This document shows positions 35,026 to 47,180 of a DNA stretch of 64,000 nucleotides, one piece after another; within the stretch, counting starts at the first letter, position 1, and each line of letters begins with the position of its first letter. The position numbers and the translations under genes are program-made. The stretch comes from Tetracentron sinense. Its lineage: Eukaryota > Streptophyta > Magnoliopsida > Trochodendrales > Trochodendraceae. Under the pieces are notes generated by a model. The model saw only the letters and a list, made by a program, of their open reading frames with translations, was not told the origin of the DNA and ran no database searches. The DNA lies in NCBI GenBank assembly GCA_015143295.1, contig CM026566.1, forward strand, positions 4,947,072-5,011,071, read 5' to 3'.

Positions 35026-35901
35026 TGTGATGAGAGTGATACTCGTAAAGAGAAATGTGTATGATGAATATATAAATTTTAAAGAGATGATGCATGTGTT
35101 GATGAATATGTAAATTGTAAAGAGATGATGCATGTGTGAAATGTGGTACCCGCAAAAAGAATAATTCATGTGTGATATATGTTATGTGTGAAGAGAAAGG
35201 CATGATATAGATAATGAAAGTATGGGTTTAAAGCAACATTTGAAAAGCATGTGATATTATAAAGCATGTGTATATGCAATTGAAATAAGATTAGAAAAGT
35301 ATTGGTGTATGTATGTTTTCAAAAGTAGGCACATGATGAGTTTTGAAAAGAATTATAGTTTCCGCACTCTGATTTCAGTATCATTGGTATTGCTTGGTTT
35401 TACTTAGAACTACCTTATTCTATGTATGTCCTAACATGTATTATTGATGTTCATAGCATGGCTAGCTAGTAGTCTGTATATGTTGAGTATTCAATACTCA
35501 GCCGAATTATTACTTTGGCTGGTAGACACACGCGTTCCAGAACCATGGATCAAGGAGGTATATGTCGAGGATCCAATAGACCATTACCTAGAGGATGCTA
35601 GGGACCTGGACAGGTATCCCTACTGATGAGTGGATGATAGGGAGAGAGATGTATTTTGGGTTTTCATTTTGAGATTTTTGTATTGGTTTGAGTTGGTAAC
35701 TCAAGTGAAGGATTTTAAGTAAGTGTTACTTTATGATTCAATCTTTAGTTTTACTCTTCTACTTGAAATATAGTTGATATAAAATGAGAAATTTTAAGGT
35801 TCACTAATTAGTATGTCTTGTATGCTCTCTCACAGGATGACTGTATGTAAATCACGACGCTAGAGTCTCATAACTCCTAGGTCGGATTCTGGGTCGCGAC
35901 A

Positions 35902-37014
35902 ATTTTTGCCAAAACAGTCTTGAGTTGGCACAACACGATGACTCATTGAGTCCAATTTAGAGTTTTGAATCATGGTTTGTGAATTATTGGCGTGACCATT
36001 GCTTATCTAAGAGGACACCATCCAAGATTGGATGATTTTCCAAGTTTTTCTTACTCTGGTCTTGGTCCTAGCTTTAGGATATCAAGGTGACTCCCATGGC
36101 AAGCTGATGGTTTGCTCTTCTTTCTTGGGAGGTATAGGATGAGGTAGCCACTTTTAGATCCGTGCTTTATTGATGCCTCAAACTCTTGGAGTGTTTTGGC
36201 TAACCCTAGTGGATTTTCAAGCCAACCCACATGACATTATCTTTATGAGACACCTCATAAGAAAAAACTCATAAGTTAATTTCTAATTTGGACCTAGTAA
36301 TTACTTGGGCTTTAACTATAATTAGGTTTAGTTATTTGTAGTCTTTACTTATTAGCAGATTTTTATCTTGGAAGTTCTATTTGTTTTAGGAGTTGAATAT
36401 TCTCTTTTATGTTGCTTATGAGATTGGAGTTTATAAAATTGAGTTCGAGCCAATTAAGGTTGCTAAATTTTGGCACTTATTTCAATAGCTGGTCATGGCT
36501 TGAGTTTTGTAGAATGTTGAGTTGATTGAGTAATTTGAGCTTTAATAAGGACTCTATTAGGCTTATTCAAGATTGATAATGTTTAATTAGTGATTGAATT
36601 CTTTGGTTGTTATCATATTGTATTGTGTTTGTCTTTTATCAAAAGTTCAAGAAGGATTATCGTGGACCGGAATTTGATTTGATTGATCCATTTGGGAGAT
36701 GCCACACAGTGTCCAATTTTGTGACCATGGTCTAAGAGTTACTAGCGAGACAAATATATAATCTTAAAATTACTTATATGTGTCATATTTTAACACTTTT
36801 AACAAGTATAGTTATTTTGTGATGATATTCAGATATACCTTACTTTATTTTTAAAAACATTTACAACAGACTGGATGGTATGCTTCTGCAGATCCATCGA
36901 CACTTGTTGAGGTAACTGCTATTTTTTAAATTAGCTTTAGTTATAGTGTAATGTCAATGTATTGGCCATTAATTTACTTTTAATTTATACTATAATTTCA
37001 ATTAATTTCAAGAA
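35902..37014. other. Unassigned region
   Basis: No gene was recognised. The sequence is AT-rich; two short stretches (36640-36730 and 36870-36910) look codon-like but match nothing I know. They might be remains of a CACTA coding region, given the CACTA-like end at 38266. Confidence 0.45.
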
Positions 37015-37965
37015 TTTTGGTGCCCAAATCGGGAAATGATATTCAAAAGACTTGAAACCAATTCTAAAAGTTTTTTTTTTTTTTTTTGGAAGTTAAGCTG
37101 GGGAACCAATTCTAAAAGTTATGATGCATTAAAACAAATGTGTTGAAAGAGAACAAATGTGTTGAAGTGTTGAAAGAGACTGGTTTGAATAACGAATCCT
37201 AGCTGGTTGGAATTTAGTATGTAGCAGTAGGTTTACTTTTTAATCAGTTTTAACTTTAGACAACTAAAAAACCTTGATGCCTAAATCAAGCATACGAGGT
37301 CCAAAATGTTTAAAATTATTTCTAACAGTTAGGATAGGTTGAAACAAATGGGTCAGAAAAGACTGCATTGAAAAATGAGTCCCAATTTAGATTTTGCGCG
37401 GAGTCGTAGATTTACTTTTTAAAAAAGTTTTAATTTTAGGCAACTAAAGAATTTCAATACCCAAATTAGGCAAATGAGGTCCAAATTGCCAAAAGTTAGA
37501 ATAGGTTAAAACAAAGATGTCAGAAGAGATCGTATCAAAATAGAGACTCAATTCAGATTTTGCACATAGTTAAAGTTTTATTTTCTAAAGAGTTAACTTT
37601 AGACAATTAAAGAACTCTGGTGCTCAGATTGGCCAAACGAGATTCAAACTATCTTAAACAAATTCTAAAAGTTAGGATTGGTTGAAACAAATGTGTCCGA
37701 ATAGATTGTTTCAAAAAAACACGAGTCCCAGATGGGATTTTATGCGCACATGTAGGTTTATTTTTTAAATAATTTTAACTTTAGGCAACTAAAGAACCTC
37801 AATGTCCAAATCTAGGAAATGAGGTCTAAATTGCCCTAAACCAATTCTAAAAATTACGATAAGTTGAAACAATTATGTCGGAAGAGACCGCGTCAAAAAT
37901 CGAATCCTAATTAGAATTTTGCGTGTGGTTGTTAGTTTAAATTACCATTATAAGTTTTAACCTTT
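37015..37965 (-). repeat. Diverged copies of the 178-bp satellite, reverse orientation
   Basis: On the - strand the units contain CCTATCCTAAC, then AATTGGTTT, then CCTAATTTGGG, in the same order as CATCCTAAGTG, GTTGGTTTCGAG and CCCGATTTGGG of the 13.9-22.7 kb array. The unit landmark (a form of GCCCAAAT) falls near 37021, 37280, 37457, 37618 and 37800, so spacing is about 160-180. Confidence 0.7.
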
Positions 37966-38265
37966 TATTAGTTTAGTGTTTTCATGTTCTCATACCAAAT
38001 AACCTTTTGTTGTTCTTGTAGGAGGTCAGCAACACACACTTGTCAAATTTTGGTCACGATTTCGAGGGCCATTGTAGATAGGATTTTATTTTTTGTGTAT
38101 AAAACTTTGAACATTATATGTATTAAGATAATTTTTTATTGAATGGGTAATGTTAGTTTAGTAGTTTAATTATTATAGTGTTATTATATTTCTCTTACAG
38201 GTGGAAAAAATAATACGGAGACTAAAAAATATTTATTCTTTATTAAAATATATTTAGCTTATAAC

Positions 38266-38545
38266 CACTACTAATAATTGGACCTAAAATTATTGAAATA
38301 ATCATTTTTTTATTAAACGTTTTTAGCTGCAATTTATAATTGCCGCCAAATATTTTATTACCGATGGTTTGAAATTGCCTATATAATTCATAATAAATTG
38401 ATGGTATTGTCTTTAATGAACCGCCCGTAAAAAGGTTACAAAACCGCTGCTATAACTGCAGCTAATGCTTCTTGGGACACCTGTTTTTCAAGCGGCCCAC
38501 TGAATTAGCCCCTTTAGCGGCGGCTTAGAACTGCCGCTAAAAACT
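38266..38545 (+). mobile_element. CACTA-like end with subterminal repeats
   Basis: CACTACTAATAATTGG at 38266 resembles the ends of the 10844-28559 element. It is followed by GCCGCCAAATATT, CCGCTGCTATAA and the palindrome TTTAGCGGCGGC...GCCGCTAAA (38511-38540). No matching second end was found, so this is a relic or a short derivative. Confidence 0.5.
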
Positions 38546-38589
38546 GTTAATGTTGTACTCCTTGCATGATATTCTCCTCCACACATTGA

Positions 38590-38935
38590 GCTTAGAAACT
38601 TGCCTAATTTTGCAGGCAAATTGGAAAATTTAAGATCCCATGGCCAGTTTCCTCACCACCATCATTATGGAAAGGGTATTAGGTAACCTTGTGCCATCGA
38701 AAATGAAAGTCTTTCTATGGAAAGCTCTACTTAATTCTCATCCGCCGGGGAGAATCTGAAGACAAAAAAAGAAGTCAGATTTTGGTGGACACGACTCGCC
38801 CTTTAGCGGAGGAATCTCAATGGCAGCTCTTCACCCATCGTCTATGTAGATGGAGAAGTGAACTTATATAAGAATTGGATAGGAAGTGGCTGTTTTGTGG
38901 TCCATACAGCGGACTATTAGTTTGGTCTTGATTTT
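38590..38935 (+). pseudogene. LINE retrotransposon relic (zinc-binding and possible RNase H pieces)
   Basis: At 38691-38754 one frame reads VPSKMKVFLWKALLNSHPP, matching the zf-RVT segment that follows reverse transcriptase in plant LINEs (pattern VP-K-K-FLW-AL). About 85 bases later another frame reads IVYVDGEVN, which resembles the start of the LINE-associated RNase H. Frameshifts separate them and no RT core remains. Confidence 0.55.
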
Positions 38936-40255
38936 TTTTGGGGTGTCAGGGGAAAGCTCTGGGTCCTTGACTTGGAACCCTTTGCTATACACTGGAAGAT
39001 TGATAAAGTCGCTCTTGTTTACATGTTATATACTCAAGCTCTCATTAATGCCTATTTTGATACCTCGAGGCAATAATCTGAAGCACGTAATATTTTGTCA
39101 GATATCCGGATTTTCCACTTTGGAGTACTTTGCCTCTAATCATAACATTTACATCTATATGGGAGTCAAATATGAATTAGCTTTAATACAAATTTTAGTT
39201 TTATCAAAAAAGAAATTACACTTTAAAGGAGGGCCGGAGCCAGGAATTCTTCATTGGGGGGGGGGGGGGGGGAGGATTCGAGGTGTAGATCGTAAAAAAA
39301 ATTTGGTAAATGGATTTAGGAGAGCTATTATTTAAATAAAATTAATTATATTTTAATTATTTATATTTTATATATAAAGAAAATTATTCTTTTCAGTGGA
39401 ATGCATGGGCCCTTTTTTACACCTACTAACTTTGGTTAAGATTCACTCATCCCTAACGTTCATTCATATAATCTTAGTTTTTAGAAAAAAAAAATATTAA
39501 CCTTAAGTTGATTAAGCTTAATCATAGTTGAAGGAGGATTTACTAGTTGTCACAGCGTGTCCCTTTTAACACCCACTAACTGTGGTTAAGATTTATTCAC
39601 TTCACTGATTTTGAAAAAAAAAATATATTAACCTTAATTTGATTGAGTTTAATCACAGTTAAAAAGATGGACGAAATGTGCGTGAAAATTTGGGGGTGGC
39701 CATTCCCATAATTGGGGGTGGGGGGTGTCTACCTCACTTAGAAGGACTTTCAAAAAAATTGAGGGGGCCATGGCTGTCTCCACCCCCTGACTGCTAGCCC
39801 TATCCTCAGTCAACCCATGCTCTTTAACCTTCACTAACCACCTGTTCATTCTTTAACTAAGTTGTAAAGGTTGCATGAGTAGAGATGACTGAAAGTAAGA
39901 CTAGCATTCTTCTTGCAAAGATAATGTTTTGGAGTGTACTTGTTAAGTGTTAATTTTGGGATGTGATAAAACTTTAAAACAAATAAGAAACTAAGTAAAT
40001 CGGCCGTCGAAGCAGTAAGCTTATGAATAAGACACAAATTGCCATTTTATTTGTAGAAGTAATGGCAAAGTCATTGATTTGTCGAGTGAAGAATCCGCCC
40101 CTCTTGAAGTTGGGATCAGATGTAGGTCTTAATGTCAGAGAAAGTGGCATACTACCCACTGGATGCAGATTGAGGACCATACAATTATGGCCATGGTTGA
40201 GTTGGGTTGGGTTAGGTGGTAGTTGAATGTAATGGTTAATAGAGTAAATGTCTCC
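38936..40255. other. MITE relics and unassigned DNA
   Basis: It contains GGGCCGGAGCCAGGAATT at 39230 followed by a run of 16 G. Mutator-like MITE arms lie at about 39425-39660. CCACCCCCTGACTGCTAG near 39781 could be the other end of an hAT-like unit. No gene was recognised in 39800-40255. Confidence 0.5.
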
Positions 40256-40258
40256 TAA

Positions 40259-41077
40259 GAGCATCTCCAACTGTACTCCATATTTCAGCATATGGGGTAC
40301 CGACTCTGAAGTGCAACTCTAACCGTGCTCCATACACGGAGGAGCTGCTCCAAAATGCTAAAGTGACCCTCCAAAAATGGAGGAGAGTGAAAATGGAGAT
40401 GAATCTCCATAATCATCCTCATAAAATACTGTTTATATCTTTTTTTCGTTGTTTCAATCTTTTTTAAAATATCATTTGTATCATTTTAATTTATTTTAAT
40501 AATTATCATTTTATATTGCAGTTATTGTTATGTTTTTTAATAATTGTTTAAATTATAAATTAATTCATCAATAAAAGATGCAAAAAAAAAAGTCAAATCC
40601 TTTATGGTATCACCCCTTGAGGTCGCCACGTGTCCCTTTTGACACCCCTTAACCGTGGTTAAGATTCACCCACTCTTAAAGTTCACCCACCCATCCTTAG
40701 TTGGATTTTAAAATATTAATTCTTTTTAAAATTAAAAATATTTTAATATTAAAAAACTCTAAAAACAGTTTTTTAATTTTAAAAAATTGATATTTTAAAA
40801 AAATCCAAGGATGGGTGGGTGAACCCTAGGGATGGGTAAATCTTAACCATGGTTAAGGGGTGTCAAAGGAACACATGGCGACCTCAAAGGATGATAACCG
40901 TTTGAAATGTTTTTTAAAAAATAATAAATGAATAGTATTTTGGAGTAGGAATAGTGTTTTGGAGATAAGATGCATTAGAGTAAAAAAAAAAATATTAGTG
41001 GGGCATGTATTCCATATATAGACTAGATACCGAAATGGAGTTAGATTTCGGAGTAATGCGTTGGAGATGCTATGCTC
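40259..41077. mobile_element. Harbinger-like MITE with TAA target duplication
   Basis: The left end GAGCATCTCCAACTG and the right end (reverse complement GAGCATAGCATCTCCAACG) pair apart from a 5-base repeat. TAA precedes (40256-40258) and follows (41078-41080), fitting the 3-bp TWA duplication of PIF/Harbinger elements. It has no coding region and holds another MITE at 40588-40919. Confidence 0.72.
40588..40919. mobile_element. Foldback MITE nested in the Harbinger-like MITE
   Basis: Arms pair GAGGTCGCCACGTGTCCC with GGGAACACATGGCGACCTC-like sequence, and TTAAGATTCACCCAC with GTGGGTGAACCC-type sequence, around an AT-rich core. It belongs to the same family as the copies at 47606, 48288 and 53498, but its outer ends differ. 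Confidence 0.8.
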
Positions 41078-41230
41078 TAAGTAGTCGTGACCATGTACAG
41101 TAGTGTCCAGGTAGATTACATGGTGTTATTGAGTTTACCAAAAGATTACAGCTTGTCATCTTATGAGTCAGTACGGATAGTTTTGAGGAGTGCTGGCGGA
41201 GACACACTAAGTTATATATATTTTTTTTAA

Positions 41231-42871
41231 GAAGAGGAAATACATTTCCAGAGGGTTGACGAAAAAACATATAGAACCCTTCAGGTTTCAGAAAATACAT
41301 TAAATATCCTTACTTTTTAAAATATTGATACTTACACTCCTTTCATCAGTCAACTAACTGTCAAGATATGTTGTGGGATAAAATGGTATGAACTATCAAA
41401 ATTACTCTCTTTAAAATTATCATTTTTTATTTTTCTTATATACCAAATTGTCCCTTCAATTTTAAATGTAATCAAATCCTTTAGGTGATCACGTGTCCTT
41501 TTTGACACCACTTGTAGGGGATGGGATTTGGTCTTGTTTTAACAAAACCAAAACCATATTGCCTATGTACAACGTCCGACATGTGGCGATAAAAAGGGAG
41601 AAATAATTTCATTTTCTCCCTAGTTTTTTTGACTTCTCTCCCCTTGATATCTTCTCTCATTTTTATCGCCACATGTTGGAAGCCCATCAGGAGCAAGACC
41701 AAATCCCATCCCCCCTTGTGGTGGCCACACGTCCTTCTTGACACCCCTTGAGGTGGTCAAGTGTCCTTTTTGACACCCCCTTAAATGGGGTTAGATTCAC
41801 CCACCCTTATGATTTACCCACCCATCCTTGGTTTTATTTTTTCTAAATATTAATTCTTTTTTTTAATTTAATAATTGTTTTTAAGATTTTTTTAATATTA
41901 AAATATTTTAAATAATTAATATTTAAAAAGAAAAAAAAACCAAGGATGGCCGGGTGAACCCTAGGGGTGGCCACGTGTCCTTTTTGACACCGTTTGAAGT
42001 AGCCACGTGTCCCTTTTGGCACTCCTAAGCTGTGGTTAAGATTCACCCACCCCTAGGGTTCACTCACCCATCCTTGTTTTTTTTTTATATTAATTCTTTT
42101 TTAAAATATTAATTCTTGTTTTTAAAATTTAAAAACTATTTTAAAGGTTTTTTTAATATTAAAATATTTAAAATAGAATTAATATTTTTTTTAAAAAGCA
42201 AGGATTGGCGGGTGATGAGGTGGCCACATGTCCTTTTTGATACCCTAAGTTAGCCACGTGTCCTTTTGACACCCCTTAAACGGGGTTAGATTCTGCCACC
42301 CATAGGGATCATCCGCCCATCGTTGGTTTTTAAAAAAAATATATTAATAATTTCTTAAAATATTTTAAGATTAAAAAAGTCTTGAAAATAATTATTAAAT
42401 TTTTTTTAAAAAGTTAATATTTAGAAAAAAAAAACCAAGGTGAACCATAGGGGTAGGTGAATTTAACCCCATTTAAGGGGTGCAAAAAAGACTCGTGGCT
42501 ACCTCAAGAGGTGTCAAGAAGGACACATGGCCACCTCAAGGGGTGTCAAAAAGGACGTGTGGCCACCACAAGTGGTGTCAAAAAGGATATATGGTCACCC
42601 TAGAGGATTTGATTTTATTTAAAAATGAATGGACAATTTGGTATATGAGAAAAATGAAAGATGACAATTTTAGAGATTATATTTTTGATAATTCATACCA
42701 TTTTATCTTATGACATCATCATTTCATCAGTTAACTGATAGTCAACTGATGGAAGGGATATAAGTATCAATATTTTAAAAAATAGAGATACCTAATGTAT
42801 TTTCTGAAACCTGAGGGGTTCTATATGTATTTTCGTTAAACCTCATGTGATGTAAATGTATTTTCTCTTTG
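41231..42871. mobile_element. 1.64-kb foldback with arms of about 280 bp
   Basis: 41231-41500 is the imperfect reverse complement of about 42590-42871. Landmarks are ACATATAGAACCCTTCAGG against CCTGAGGGGTTCTATATGT, and AAAATATTGATACTTA against TAAGTATCAATATTTT. Between the arms lie several copies of the GGCCACGTGTCCTTTTTGAC MITE arm in both orientations. No coding sequence is present. Confidence 0.82.
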
Positions 42872-43386
42872 TTTTCAAAGACGCAAAGTTGGTAACAAAA
42901 ATTTTTCCAAGGACGTAAAGTGGGTGGAACAAATGGTGTTGCTACCATATGGGAGATGGTTTGACACTTCTTGTTACCAACCCGGCGTCTTCGGAAGACA
43001 ACGGCTGGGGCTAGCATTTCTTTTGTTTTTTTAGTAACCGGTTAGGCCACAACTCCAATTAGCATTGATTAATAGAGATACGCGGGTTAAAGAGCCGATG
43101 CCCCAACTTAGAAGTGGGTCAAATATGATGGCATAACAACCATCACATGGTTACTCAGAGAGAATGAAACCTAAACATCTCACATACAATATATGCCACA
43201 CAACCAATGACACAAGTCAACCGGTGTTAAATATAAATTTTATTTCTTTTTTAAGGTACGGTTCAACTGCAACCCGATTAATAGATTAGTAGTGTCAGTA
43301 TTTATTCATTGGGTAGAAGTTAGTTGAGCAAATTGTGGACTTTTCATCCATTGTTCAGACTATTAGATGTACTTTAATGCCATTGC
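42872..43386. other. Unassigned spacer
   Basis: The 80-codon frame on the - strand at 42775-43017 spans the foldback edge and has no recognised domain. I see no gene. Confidence 0.5.
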
Positions 43387-44224
43387 TAGGGGCGGAGATT
43401 TTTTGAAAGTTTACAGATATTGTGTATATAAATTTTTAAAAATATACAGAATAGGTAAATTTTGTATATAGTGACCCTCCCCAAAAAATATGATAAATTT
43501 TTTAATATCACCCCCTAAAAATAAGAATTAGTCTAAGGATACTCTCAAAGTGTACTTCCAAATATACTTCCAAATCTTAACCGTTTATTTCAATTATTAA
43601 ATGGTTAGGATTAGAGCTGATGTGGCATTAGAAAAGATAAAATAAGTCAACTCAAATCCTAACCCTTAGTGGTTAGTTATAAACACTTAGGATTAAGGAG
43701 TATATTCGGGAGTATATTTGGGAGTACCTATAGACCAACTCTAAAAATAATAGTAATTTGTTTTAAATGTATAACATAAAGGTATTGATTGTTATGCGTT
43801 TCTTTTAACCCTATTTAAAATTTATTATTTTAGGAGTTAATTTTTTTAATATAAATCAATGATAGATGTATAAATCGGCCTAAGGGTCTGTGAATCTTAA
43901 TCTCAGTTAAAAAGGTGAGTATTAAAAATGTGGGTAGAATCAGTGAAGACCAGCATTTCATACATATTGAAAATGTGCGGTATGTTAAGCATTTTCTTTA
44001 ATTTTATTTATATAATGACTTAATTAAAAAAAAATAAGAGTCCATACTAGATCCCTTTTTGGAATGCAAAATTAACAAATTTTATTGCTACGATGGGCTC
44101 ATTATTAAAAAAAAAAAATTATCAGGACTACCCCCCGAACAGCCAAGGCCCCACACCCCAATCCTATTAATTGTCTTGATATATGTACTTGCCTCACAAG
44201 AAAAAATTCCTGACTCCGCCCCTG
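43387..44224. mobile_element. hAT-like non-autonomous element
   Basis: The left end TAGGGGCGGAG and the right end (reverse complement CAGGGGCGGAG) match in 10 of 11 bases. The flanks CCATTGC (43380-43386) and CCATAGC (44225-44231) differ at one base, close to the 8-bp duplications of hAT elements. It contains the 217-bp MITE at 43526-43742 and Mutator-like MITE relics. Confidence 0.6.
43526..43742. mobile_element. 217-bp MITE, copy 1
   Basis: Ends read inward as TAGTCTAAGGATACTC and (reverse complement) TTGGTCTATAGGTACTCC, followed on each side by further ATACT(C/T)CC words. The core contains CAACTCAAATCCTAACCC. A second copy of equal length is at 46964-47180. Confidence 0.82.
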
Positions 44225-44438
44225 CCATAGCTACGTGTTCCTTTTAACACTTCTTTAATTATGATTAAGTTTAAGAAAATTAAAGTTAATATTTTTTATT
44301 TTTGTATATTTAATAATCAATGTTAGATTGCTTAATTTTAAGAGTGAATGAATATTATTTTTTTTTGGTCACTAGAGTGAATGAATCTTAACTACCGTTG
44401 ATATGTGGTAAAAAGGGAGCATGAAGCAATGAGACTGC

Positions 44439-44478
<40 letters not shown>

Positions 44479-46963
44479 CTAATAATCTAATGGGACAGTA
44501 ATTAAGTTAAGCATTTTCCATTATTAAATGGATGAGGAAGTAAAGTCAAACACAACGCAAACTTCTACTATACGAGGAATGACAAGGCCATGTGATGGTT
44601 GGGGATTTGGGTTATTGTAGAAACGTCAGACTAGGTGCGGGTACTCTTCTGTCATTTTCTAATTTCAACTCTAAGTGGAAGAGCTGTAATGAAATCATGT
44701 GAAAGTATTCCATTTACAAAGACAGCCAAGAGAGCTAACATGATAATAATTATGGGTTTGTTTCCATTGTGCACGTTTATGTCACGTATAAAATAAATGA
44801 AATGCTTTTTAAATTTCAAATTTTTTAATTAAATAAGACAATAACTGCGAATACTATCAACTAGAAATTTGTAATTTAATTATAATAAAAATAATTAAAC
44901 AAAGAACAACAAACTTTTTCGTGTGTTTTTTCTTTTTTATTGAGCATAGGAGATTTGAAATAAAACAAAAATTATAAAAGCAAGGGTAGGTGTAATTAAT
45001 AATAATAATAATTTTTTTTTTATTTTTAAAAGCAAAACATATGCTGGTTTTTGGTTAAAGAATAGAGCACCCATATATATATATATATATATATATATGG
45101 AAGGATAGATGTTAATTTTTGATGAAATAAGGACAAATGTTAGTTTTTGGTTGGAGTAGGGAATGCTTGAGAATAAAGCCAGCATGGCTTAGATATAGGA
45201 AAGGCCGTCCATTAGGCCATCAAAGCCTTTGCTTTAGGCCCCATTAAGAAAAATTTTAAAAAAAATATTATAGAGGCGCCAATTTAGAATATTAAAAAAA
45301 AAAAAGGCCCATTTAGAATATTAAAAATGCACCATTTATATTTAATTTTTTTTTAATAATATTTAAAAAAAAAATCTCATTTAGAATTTTCGTTTTAGGC
45401 CTCCAAATGGCTTGGGCTAGCCCCTGCTCAGATACCTACTAATAGATACCTACTAATGAGATGAGCATCTCACACCTCCTTTCTCTTCTCCATCATGTGA
45501 GGCATGAATTTTTTTTCCTTTTTCCTTTTTTTTATGGTCCTCACTCACAGGAGCACTTGACCTCAACTAGAGGTGACAATGGGCTAGGTTTGTGCTTGGG
45601 TTTTGTTGATTTTTACAAGGCTATCCCCAAGTTCAACACATTTACAAAGGCTTTGAAGCTTAAATTCGGCCTAATTGTCACCCCTAACCGCAATTCATTT
45701 ATGTGGCATTAGACTATTGCTAGACCATTGTTACTATGTGCAGGGTCAAAGCAAAATTTTATTGTAGAGGAAAGCAATGGTTGATTGAAAATGTTAGTAA
45801 TTGTTGATAAATTTATGGAGAATGATTAAACGAATATGAAAGATTCTGAGTCTATGGGGAGGGGAGGATTCAGGAGCGTAGCACCCCTAATTTTTTTTAA
45901 CGACTAAGTTCGTAGGTCATTTTGTCCATTTGTTTTGTACAAATCCTATAGTTATTGTTTCTCCTTATTTATAGGGGACAGTTGTCTTCTTATCATATGA
46001 CTATGTCATATTAAATAATTAAACAACATAATATAAAAAATAATAACAAATTTGGTCTGGCCCTCGTCAAACCAAAAGCCTCACTCATAAAGTCTCTTTA
46101 ACTACTCTTTTAATTGCGGTTAAGAAATTTTAATTCTTAAGGTTAATTTTTTTCTAACATTCAAGCTTAAATAGTTGAACCCTAGGGGTGAGTGAATCTT
46201 ACCCACAATTAACAGGTGTTAAAAGGGACACATGTTGGCCTATGGGAAGAGAGGGCCACACGGTTCCATAAAAAATATATTTTGTTTTCAAAAGTTAGGG
46301 GCAGTTAATTATTTTCCAAAAGTTTTAGGGGCAATTACCTCTAATCACTATGTTTTGTGAAATAACTAAGTAACACAATATTGAGTGTCCTTTTAACTAT
46401 GTTTAGCTCCTTTTAATTGTGATTAAAATTTTTAATAACAATTTTTTTTTTCTAAAAACTAAGGTTAAAATTAATGAATCTTGACAACAAATAAAGGATG
46501 TTAAAAATGACACATAGGTAGGACAAAACGCCCCTCTCGCACCATCCGTAAGGAGGGGATTTTTTTTATGCTTAATTTGTTTCGACGTAAAATAGGGAAA
46601 ACAAATCAAATCCATGGAAATATCACTTTTGCGTGTTTGTTTGCACGTAAAATCTTTCGTAAGTAAAATGTTTATTTGGAAAAGGAATCACTTTCAAGAA
46701 AAATGACTTACATTTCAAAGACCCGTAAGTCATTTTCTCGTAAAATCCTCGTTTTTTAAAAAATATTTTTAAATTACAAAAATACCCCTCTGTACACTTT
46801 TTTATTTTATTTTTTCTCCAAAAAATTTCCACCTTTTTTTTTGGTAGAATGCAAACAAATACCATTACAAAATCTATCTTTTCATAAAACGTTTTCTATT
46901 ATATACATGTAAACAAATTGTAAATATCGTAAGAGTTATTTTAGACTGTAATATTTTTATATC
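44225..46963. other. AT-rich spacer with MITE relics, no gene
   Basis: It holds (TA)n runs at about 44445-44476 and 45071-45099. Mutator-like MITE arms occur near 44240-44410, 46085-46250 and 46385-46515. A segment at 45190-45430 has AGGCC-type words at both edges and AT-rich filler. Reading frames up to 83 codons show no family signature. Confidence 0.55.
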
Positions 46964-47180
46964 AATTAGTCTAGGGATACTCCCAAGGTGTACACCTAAA
47001 TATACTCCAAAATCCTAACCATTTATCTCAGTTGTTAAAAAGTTAGGATTAGAGCTTATGTGATATTAGAAAAGGCAAAATAAGCCAACTCAAATCCTGA
47101 CCCTCAATAGTTGATTATAAATTGTTAGGATTAAGGAGTAGATTTGAGAGTATATTTGGGAGTATCCATAGATGGACTCT
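46964..47180. mobile_element. 217-bp MITE, copy 2
   Basis: It has the same ends and core as 43526-43742 (TAGTCTAGGGATACTCCC ... GGGAGTATCCATAGATGG). The match over the whole length, with unrelated flanks, shows a mobile family. Confidence 0.82.

Larger units (their letters stand above)
30904..35901 (+). mobile_element. Solo LTR (about 2.94 kb) related to the Tekay family, split by a second LTR
   Basis: It starts TGTAGAACCCC and ends TCTGGGTCGCGACA, the same terminal pattern as the Tekay LTR (TGTAGAGCCCC ... GGGTCGCGACA). The flanks are GTTTT (30899-30903) and ATTTT (35902-35906), a target duplication with one mismatch. GGTCGACCG palindromes sit at 31160-31250 and a TATAAAA at 31356-31362. 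Without the inner LTR and its 5-base duplication it is 2943 bases. No internal region or second LTR is present. Confidence 0.82.

Noticed and set aside
38886..39335. 149-codon frame following the LINE relic
   Set aside because: It crosses a poly-G run and an AT-rich region, with no domain match; probably chance.
44445..45100. (TA)n tracts as replication origin or matrix attachment
   Set aside because: Simple microsatellites are common in plant AT-rich DNA; nothing specific supports a function.
45190..45435. Possible hAT-type MITE with AGGCC-rich edges
   Set aside because: Ends do not pair convincingly and no target duplication was visible.
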